NCBI GenBank assembly: GCA_902470405.1
Contig: CABRGJ010000076.1
Location: 1-5,653, forward strand
Length of the DNA stretch: 5,653 bases
Reading direction: 5' to 3'
DNA from: an uncultured Eggerthella sp.
GTDB lineage: Bacteria > Actinomycetota > Coriobacteriia > Coriobacteriales > Eggerthellaceae
A model generated the notes under the pieces. That model was not told the origin of the DNA and ran no database searches. It was given only the letters and a program-made list of their open reading frames with translations. A program made the translations under genes and the position numbers. This document shows, one piece after another, positions 1 to 5,653 of this stretch; the first letter of the stretch is position 1, and each line of letters starts with the position of its first letter.

Positions 1-311
1 TTAAAACCGGTGGTAAGCAGTACAAGGTCGCTGCCGGAGATTATCTCAATATCGAAAAGCTCGACGCAGAGGTCGGCGCTAAGGTTCCGCTCACTGCTAT
101 CGCGGTCGTCGACGGCGACAAGGTCGTTGCAGATCCTGCAAAGGCCGCTAAGACCAAGGTCGAGGCAGAGGTCGTAGAGCAGTTCAAGGGCGAGAAGCAG
201 ATCATCTTCAAGTTCAAGAAGCGTAAGAACTATAAACGTACTCGTGGTCATCGTCAGAATCTCACGCGCGTCAAGATCGTGTCCGTCGGTTCTGCTAAAG
301 CGAAGAATTAA
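1..311 (+). CDS. rplU: 50S ribosomal protein L21, 5' end outside window
   Basis: Structural protein of the large ribosomal subunit that contacts 23S rRNA. The frame is open from base 3 and ends at TAA 309-311, giving 102 visible residues. They begin KTGGKQYKVAAGD, the conserved start of L21, so only about four or five codons (typically an M-x-A-I-V type start) are missing upstream. The C-terminal half carries the basic family signature FKFKKRKNYKRTRGHRQ at visible residues 68-84, followed by a short Lys-rich tail. Overall length of about 106 is normal for the family. It lies 15 bases upstream of rpmA, the usual rplU-rpmA pair. No frameshift or odd codon use is seen. Identity is certain from the sequence pattern; the start codon and promoter are not in view. 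Confidence 0.97.
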   Translation, partial: KTGGKQYKVAAGDYLNIEKLDAEVGAKVPLTAIAVVDGDKVVADPAKAAKTKVEAEVVEQFKGEKQIIFKFKKRKNYKRTRGHRQNLTRVKIVSVGSAKAKN

Positions 312-312
312 G

Positions 313-320
313 AAGGAGGG
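313..320 (+). promoter_or_regulatory. Shine-Dalgarno of rpmA (AAGGAGGG)
   Basis: A near-perfect anti-16S match (AAGGAGGG) lies 6 bases before the ATG at 327, just after the rplU stop. It fixes the L27 start and is the strongest ribosome site in the window, fitting a highly expressed ribosomal protein. Confidence 0.9.
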
Positions 321-326
321 AATAGA

Positions 327-2044
<1,718 letters not shown>

Positions 2045-2075
2045 CGAGCAGTGTTGCCGATAGGGTTTGGGCGAA

Positions 2076-2083
2076 TAAGGAGA
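2076..2083 (+). promoter_or_regulatory. Shine-Dalgarno of proB (TAAGGAGA)
   Basis: TAAGGAGA sits 10 bases before the ATG at 2094 in the 49-base gap between obg and proB. It supports that ATG. I see no convincing terminator or promoter in the gap, so proB is probably co-transcribed with obg. Confidence 0.75.
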
Positions 2084-2093
2084 TAGAGAGCGC

Positions 2094-2765
2094 ATGACGC
2101 TTGAACAAAAGAGGATAATGGTCATCAAGATCGGCTCTTCGACTCTCGTGAACGATGAGGGTCGGCTCGATACTGCCTATCTAGAGGGTCTTGCTGCTCA
2201 AGTGAATGCGGTACGTGAACGCGGCTGGACACCTATCATCGTGACGAGCGGTGCGGTGGCATGCGGTCTTGAGGCGCTCGGCATCGATCAGCGTCCGAGC
2301 GATACTCCTTCGCTGCAGGCAGCAGCTTCGGTAGGAACCAACATCCTGGTTAGTTCGTATGCGCATGCTTTTGCCGCTTACGATATCCTCACATCGGTCG
2401 TACTCATCACCCGGCAGATCACCGCCGATCGCGAGCAATATCTGCATGTGCGCGATACGCTCGAGCGCCTGCTCGACCTGAACGTGATCCCGATCATCAA
2501 TGAGAACGATACGGTCTCAGCCGATCAGCTGCGTTTCGGCGATAACGACACGTTGGCGGCATTGGTCGCCTGCCTTGTGAAGGCGCGGCTGTGCGTCATC
2601 TTCTCGGATATCGATGGGCTCTATACGGCAAACCCCTTCGAGGATCCGGCTGCAACGCTCATTTCTGAGGTCACTACCATCACGCCCGAACTCATGGCGG
2701 TAGCTGGTGGCTCGAGCTCGACGTGGCGGGCGAGGCCGGCACCACCGTGGGGTCGGGCGGCATGA
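2094..2765 (+). CDS. proB: ProB N-terminal fragment, amino-acid-kinase domain
   Basis: This part encodes 223 residues. The first 206 are typical glutamate 5-kinase: IKIGSST at 11-17 with the nucleotide-binding Lys12, TSGAV 51-55, NENDTV 136-141 and FGDND 148-152 (glutamate site), SDIDGLY 171-177 (ATP site) and ITPELMAVAGG 196-206. The last 17 residues (SSSTWRARP... to the stop) match nothing in the family and are Arg/Pro-rich, as expected from reading out of frame. The stop TGA 2763-2765 lies inside the codons for the conserved GGMIT segment of the other frame. The fragment lacks the TGGM-x-TK loop and so should not bind ATP properly on its own. It could be the start of an intact gene if the frame change is a sequencing error. 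Confidence 0.7.
   Translation: MTLEQKRIMVIKIGSSTLVNDEGRLDTAYLEGLAAQVNAVRERGWTPIIVTSGAVACGLEALGIDQRPSDTPSLQAAASVGTNILVSSYAHAFAAYDILTSVVLITRQITADREQYLHVRDTLERLLDLNVIPIINENDTVSADQLRFGDNDTLAALVACLVKARLCVIFSDIDGLYTANPFEDPAATLISEVTTITPELMAVAGGSSSTWRARPAPPWGRAA
2712..2749 (+). other. Frameshift / GC-rich patch within proB
   Basis: Between the conserved AGG (codons end at 2711) and GSGGM (codons begin at 2750) there are 38 bases. The family normally has about five residues (15 bases) here, so about 23 bases are extra and the frame is lost. Removing 2724-2746 would restore AVAGGSSSTVGSGGM in one frame. Equally, the second frame alone reads VAGEAGTTVGSGGM, itself a plausible version of the same segment. 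From 2711 to 2773 all 21 codons of the second frame end in G or C, and 2709-2760 is about 80% G+C, unlike the flanks. Confidence 0.7.
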
Positions 2766-3244
2766 TCACGAAGCTTCGCGCTGCACGTGTTCTTATGGCT
2801 GCGGGTATCGATATGGTTATCTGTCAGGGTCGCAACGAAGAAAGTCTTGTCCAGTTGGCTGATGAGAAAGCAGTTGGAACACGCTTCTCTCCACAGGGGA
2901 TCGCTCATGATATCACGCCCAAGAAGCTGTGGATAGCGCTGGGCGATACGGCGAAGGGTTCGGTTGTTATCGATGCGGGAGCTCATGAGGCGCTCGTATC
3001 GCGTGGATCATCGCTTCTCGCGGTGGGCGTGCGCGGAGTCGAGGGAAGTTTCGTGCGTGAAGACATCATCGATATCATCGATGAGAATGGTCATATCGTC
3101 GCTCGTGGCAAGGCCGGTGCATCCGCGTCTGAGATCGCGTTGGCATGTGGGCGCACCCAAAAAGAGATCAAGAACAACGAATTGCTGAAGAACCTCGCTC
3201 AGCATCCCGTTGTTCATCGAGATGAATTAGTAGTTTTCGAGTAA
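2723..3244 (+). CDS. proB: ProB C-terminal fragment with PUA domain
   Basis: This is the rest of the glutamate 5-kinase in the second frame. GTG at 2723 is the first possible start and ATG at 2762 a second; the latter overlaps the TGA of the first fragment as ATGA, which could allow some coupled re-initiation. The sequence begins VAGEAGTTVGSGGMITKLRAA, containing the TGGM-x-TK type ATP loop with the Lys equivalent to E. coli Lys217 (codon 2771-2773). The kinase domain ends near DITPKKLWIALGDT (2910-2951). The PUA domain follows with GSVVIDAGA, VSRGSSLLAVGVRGVEGSF and VARGKAGAS, and the end is HPVVHRDELVVFE. PUA domains are found on most bacterial ProB proteins. As a separate polypeptide it lacks the substrate site, so activity is doubtful. 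Confidence 0.6.
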   Translation: MAGEAGTTVGSGGMITKLRAARVLMAAGIDMVICQGRNEESLVQLADEKAVGTRFSPQGIAHDITPKKLWIALGDTAKGSVVIDAGAHEALVSRGSSLLAVGVRGVEGSFVREDIIDIIDENGHIVARGKAGASASEIALACGRTQKEIKNNELLKNLAQHPVVHRDELVVFE

Positions 3245-3254
3245 GCGAGACATC

Positions 3255-4517
3255 ATGAGCGGTTTAGCAAGAAAAGCTGCCCAAGCAGCACGAATGGCAG
3301 CGGTCACTCTTTCGCAGGCTAGTGAGGCTAAGCGCAACGAAGCGCTCTTTGCGATGGCGAGCGCTTTGCGCGAACGTACACAAGAGGTGCTTTACGCGAA
3401 TGAGCGTGACATGGAGACTGCTCGCGCGAAGGATACGAAGGAGAGTCTGCTCGATCGTCTTATGCTGGACGCAGGACGCATCGAGGCTATTGCGACGGCA
3501 CTTGAGTCGCTCGCCGATCTGCCTGACCCAACAGGCAAGATGCTCGAGGAGCGCGTGCTCTATAACGGACTCGAACTCACGCGTGTTACGGTGCCGCTTG
3601 GTGTGGTGGCTATGGTCTACGAGGCGCGACCGAATGTGACCGTCGATGCAGCGGGCATTTGCGTGAAGTCGGGCAATGCATGCGTGCTGCGCGGAGGTTC
3701 GCTCGCTATCGAATCGGCTGTTGCGCTCGGTGCGGTTCTGCGCGATGCGCTTGAGAGTGTAGGGCTGCCGAAGGATTGTGTAGTAGTCATCGATTCGACG
3801 GATCGTGCGGTCACTGACGAGTTGTTCACCCTGCGCGATCTGGTTGACGTGCTCATCCCACGTGGCGGAGAGAGCCTCATCCGCCATTGCATCGAGCATT
3901 CGCTCGTGCCGGTCATCGAGACAGGAACAGGCAATTGCCACGTCTATATTCACGAGTCAGCCGATCTTTCAAAGGCATATCCGATCGTGATGAACGCGAA
4001 GACTCAGCGCATTGGTGTGTGCAACGCATGCGAGTCAGTGCTGATCGATCGCAGTATCGCACACGAATGCCTTCCTGAGCTGCTTCGTCAGCTTGCTCAC
4101 GCCGGCGTGCGTATTCATGGTGATGGACTCGTGGGCAAGATCGCCGCACAGCTCGATATCGCCATTGAGGCTGCAACGGAGCTCGACTGGGGTACTGAAT
4201 ACCTCGATATGGAGATCAGCATCAAGACCGTCGAGGGGTTAGATGAAGCAATCGCGCATATCAACCGTTATGGCACACGCCATTCCGAGGCTATTGTTGC
4301 TGAAGATGAACAAGCAGCGCATGCGTTCGCGCGTCAGGTCGATGCAGCAGCGGTCTACATCAATGCCTCTACACGTTTCACTGATGGTGGTGAATTCGGA
4401 CTCGGTGCCGAGATCGGTATCTCGACTCAAAAATTGCATGTGCGTGGACCTTTTGCGCTCGACGCGCTAACCACATACAAGTACATCATCGAAGGTGAAG
4501 GCCAGGTGCGTGCATAG
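3255..4517 (+). CDS. proA: Gamma-glutamyl phosphate reductase
   Basis: ProA reduces gamma-glutamyl phosphate with NADPH to glutamate 5-semialdehyde, the second step of proline synthesis; its substrate is unstable and normally supplied by ProB. The 420 residues match the usual length (about 415-430). Family marks are PLGVVAMVYEARPNVT 114-129 and LRGGSLAIES 145-154 in the cofactor domain, IPRGGESLIR 201-210, IETGTGNCHVY 221-231, the catalytic Cys259 in GVCNACE 254-260, and FTDGGEFGLGAEIGISTQK 385-403 with HVRGPF near the end. The frame is intact throughout. ATG 3255 is 10 bases after the proB stop and has only a poor ribosome site (GCGAGA), suggesting that it is translated by coupling to proB, which the proB frameshift would disturb. 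The stop shares its last base with nadD. Confidence 0.98.
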   Translation: MSGLARKAAQAARMAAVTLSQASEAKRNEALFAMASALRERTQEVLYANERDMETARAKDTKESLLDRLMLDAGRIEAIATALESLADLPDPTGKMLEERVLYNGLELTRVTVPLGVVAMVYEARPNVTVDAAGICVKSGNACVLRGGSLAIESAVALGAVLRDALESVGLPKDCVVVIDSTDRAVTDELFTLRDLVDVLIPRGGESLIRHCIEHSLVPVIETGTGNCHVYIHESADLSKAYPIVMNAKTQRIGVCNACESVLIDRSIAHECLPELLRQLAHAGVRIHGDGLVGKIAAQLDIAIEAATELDWGTEYLDMEISIKTVEGLDEAIAHINRYGTRHSEAIVAEDEQAAHAFARQVDAAAVYINASTRFTDGGEFGLGAEIGISTQKLHVRGPFALDALTTYKYIIEGEGQVRA

Positions 4518-5176
4518 TGCCTGTCATCAGCGAGCGATTCGACGATTTGGGCAAGGACAACCCTAATACCATCTATCGTCTTGGTATCATGGGTGGCACG
4601 TTCGATCCTATTCATATGGGGCATTTGGTCTGTGCCGAGCAGGCGCGCGATGCGCTCAAGCTGGATGGCGTGTTGTTCATGCCAGCAGGAAACCCTGTTT
4701 TCAAGAAGCATATGAAGGTAACCGACGCGACTGATCGTGTTGCTATGTGTCGCCTTGCGATCGCTGACAATCCGTATTTCGACGTAAGCACGCTCGAGAT
4801 CGATCGCGCGGGAGACACCTATACGGTCGATACGCTCGAGGCGCTGCGCGATCATTTTCCCGGGAACGTAAAGCTATACTTCATTGCAGGTGCTGATGCG
4901 ATCGAGACATTGCCCACTTGGCGTGATGCGCGTAAGCTCTCCAAATTAGCGAGCTTCGTTGGGCTCAACCGCCCCCGCAGTGCGAATCTGCGCAGCCCTC
5001 AGGTCGGACAGAAGCTTCGTGCGGCAGGATTTCGTACACTCATCGTCGAGGCGCCTCTTTTCGAGCTTTCTTCGAGTGATATTCGCAAGCGAATTCTCGG
5101 TAACCGGTCGGTAAGATATCTTATTCCGCCAGCGGTTTTAGAGTATATTGAATCTGTTGGACTTTACGGAGATTGA
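4517..5176 (+). CDS. nadD: Nicotinate-nucleotide adenylyltransferase
   Basis: NadD joins nicotinate mononucleotide and ATP into nicotinate adenine dinucleotide, the step before NAD synthetase. The 219 residues carry the nucleotidyltransferase motif GGTFDPIHMGH at 26-36 (T/HxGH type), FIAGADA 122-128, TWRD 134-137 and the second ATP-binding signature SSSDIRKRI 185-193. The chosen start is GTG 4517, which overlaps the proA stop by one base (TAGTG) and implies coupled translation; AAGG at 4498-4501 is a distant candidate ribosome site. This gives about 20 residues before the catalytic core, more than many NadD proteins have. TTG 4547 is a possible shorter start, while ATG 4589 lies inside the motif and is too late. 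No disruption is seen. Confidence 0.96.
   Translation: MPVISERFDDLGKDNPNTIYRLGIMGGTFDPIHMGHLVCAEQARDALKLDGVLFMPAGNPVFKKHMKVTDATDRVAMCRLAIADNPYFDVSTLEIDRAGDTYTVDTLEALRDHFPGNVKLYFIAGADAIETLPTWRDARKLSKLASFVGLNRPRSANLRSPQVGQKLRAAGFRTLIVEAPLFELSSSDIRKRILGNRSVRYLIPPAVLEYIESVGLYGD
5168..5171 (+). promoter_or_regulatory. Ribosome site (GGAG) for the gene starting at 5180
   Basis: GGAG lies within the last codons of nadD, 8 bases before ATG 5180. It decides the start of the last gene and indicates that it is translated from the same message as nadD. Confidence 0.65.
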
Positions 5177-5179
5177 TAG

Positions 5180-5653
5180 ATGGCTTCTTTAGAACTGGCT
5201 CCCCTTGACGCTTCATCACCTGAAAGCGGGCAAGAAAATACCGAGGATATCTCACGCGCACGTCATGCGCGCGAACAAGCGCTGCCTGATTACCATGAGG
5301 ATTCGGGCGAATACGTCTCTGAGGCGAACGATATGCCAGTATCCGTGAAGCCACTGCCGCAACGCCCGAAGGGTCGTTCGCGCTTGAGCGTCATCCATGC
5401 AGAAGACGATCCGCATTCTACCGAGCCTATCCCGCGCATTCAGGCTGCACGTGAAGCCCAGTTGGGTGTCGCGACCGAGCGCGCCGGCAGAGAACAGGTC
5501 GCTATAGAAGACGCGAACAAGAAGGACATCAAGGCCTATCTTACGGCGAATACCTTCAAATGCGCCAGCGCACGTGATCCTGAGGCGCTTTCGGAATTTG
5601 CATATGCGCCTACTGATAAAGGGCTCATCCTTTCAGTCGAGAAGCCGCTCAGC
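5180..5653 (+). CDS. Unidentified protein, N-terminal part only
   Basis: An open frame of 158 codons runs from ATG 5180 to the end of the window without a stop. It begins three bases after the nadD stop and has its own GGAG ribosome site, so it belongs to the same operon. Residues 1 to about 112 are polar and rich in Glu, Asp, Arg, Pro and Ala (for example SRARHAREQALPDYHEDSG at 25-43 and PLPQRPKGRSR at 58-68) and look disordered. There is no signal peptide or membrane segment. From about residue 113 (KKDIKAYLTANTFKCASARD) the character changes to a more ordered, mixed sequence, including GLILSVEKPLS at 148-158. I do not recognise the family. Genes that often follow nadD (an HD-domain YqeK-like hydrolase, the ribosome silencing factor RsfS) do not match what is visible. 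Codon use resembles the neighbours, so it appears native. Confidence 0.8.
   Translation, partial: MASLELAPLDASSPESGQENTEDISRARHAREQALPDYHEDSGEYVSEANDMPVSVKPLPQRPKGRSRLSVIHAEDDPHSTEPIPRIQAAREAQLGVATERAGREQVAIEDANKKDIKAYLTANTFKCASARDPEALSEFAYAPTDKGLILSVEKPLS

Larger units (their letters stand above)
2094..3244 (+). pseudogene. proB: Glutamate 5-kinase with internal frameshift
   Basis: Glutamate 5-kinase phosphorylates the gamma-carboxyl of glutamate with ATP, the first and feedback-inhibited step of proline synthesis. The gene is complete from start to stop but sits in two frames. The first frame runs from ATG 2094 to TGA 2763-2765. The second is open from 2669 and continues to TAA 3242-3244. 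Together they give the normal layout: an amino-acid-kinase domain (first 223 codons plus the start of the second frame) and a C-terminal PUA domain. The frame change corresponds to a net loss of one base or gain of two (modulo three). Against the family spacing between AGG (residues 204-206) and GSGGM, there are about 23 extra bases. Apart from this spot both parts are free of stops and well conserved, so the lesion is recent or a sequence error. As read, no full-length kinase can be made. Confidence 0.85.

Noticed and set aside
2045..2093. Promoter between obg and proB (TTGCCG at 2054-2059)
   Set aside because: No -10 hexamer lies at acceptable spacing; the best candidate, AATAAG, is too close and overlaps the Shine-Dalgarno.
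2723..2750. Two GTGG copies at 2723 and 2747 as a slippage duplication
   Set aside because: The copies are 24 bases apart, so collapsing them leaves the frame still broken. It does not explain the shift by itself.
2669..2765. Programmed -1 frameshifting in proB
   Set aside because: No X-XXY-YYZ slippery heptamer or run of identical bases in the right frame was found in the overlap. The net excess of about 23 bases fits an indel lesion or chimera better.
3264..3953. Long reverse-strand open frame of 229 codons opposite proA
   Set aside because: It lies wholly antisense to a well-supported gene, has low-complexity Arg/His/Ser-rich translation with no family features, and is a typical shadow of a codon-biased gene.

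Overview
The window looks like a stretch of core bacterial chromosome with the order rplU - rpmA - obg - proB - proA - nadD - unidentified partial gene, all on the + strand and tightly packed. This order is familiar from Actinomycetota. Together with G+C a little above half by eye, strong ATC/GAT codon use and the divergence of the proteins, it suggests a moderate-GC actinobacterium, most likely a member of the Coriobacteriia. That placement is inference from gene order and protein character, not a database result.

Region by region: positions 1-311 hold all but the first few codons of ribosomal protein L21, and 327-578 hold the complete L27 gene with a strong Shine-Dalgarno. A clear Rho-independent terminator (605-631) follows L27. 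Only 18 bases later comes the ATG of the ribosome-assembly GTPase Obg (650-2044), which has a weak ribosome site but a TAGAAT box 8 bases upstream. After a 49-base gap come the two dedicated proline-synthesis genes: glutamate 5-kinase (proB, 2094-3244) and gamma-glutamyl phosphate reductase (proA, 3255-4517). nadD (4517-5176; NAD synthesis) overlaps proA by one base. Three bases after nadD a further reading frame opens at 5180 and runs off the window; I do not recognise it.

How the genes work together: rplU and rpmA supply 50S subunit proteins and Obg is a 50S assembly/checkpoint GTPase. ProB and ProA carry glutamate to glutamate 5-semialdehyde, which cyclises and is reduced to proline by ProC (not in the window). 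NadD makes nicotinate adenine dinucleotide. Everything downstream of the terminator is packed like one operon.

The notable point is that proB is broken as read. A frame change in the short stretch 2712-2749 splits the kinase just before its GSGGM-x-TK nucleotide-binding motif. The break sits in a patch of about 60 bases that is much richer in G+C than its surroundings and looks like two versions of the same protein segment joined end to end. Both halves are otherwise clean, so this is either a very recent lesion or recombination scar, or a sequencing/assembly artefact. I found no convincing new biological system, CRISPR array, RNA gene or mobile element.
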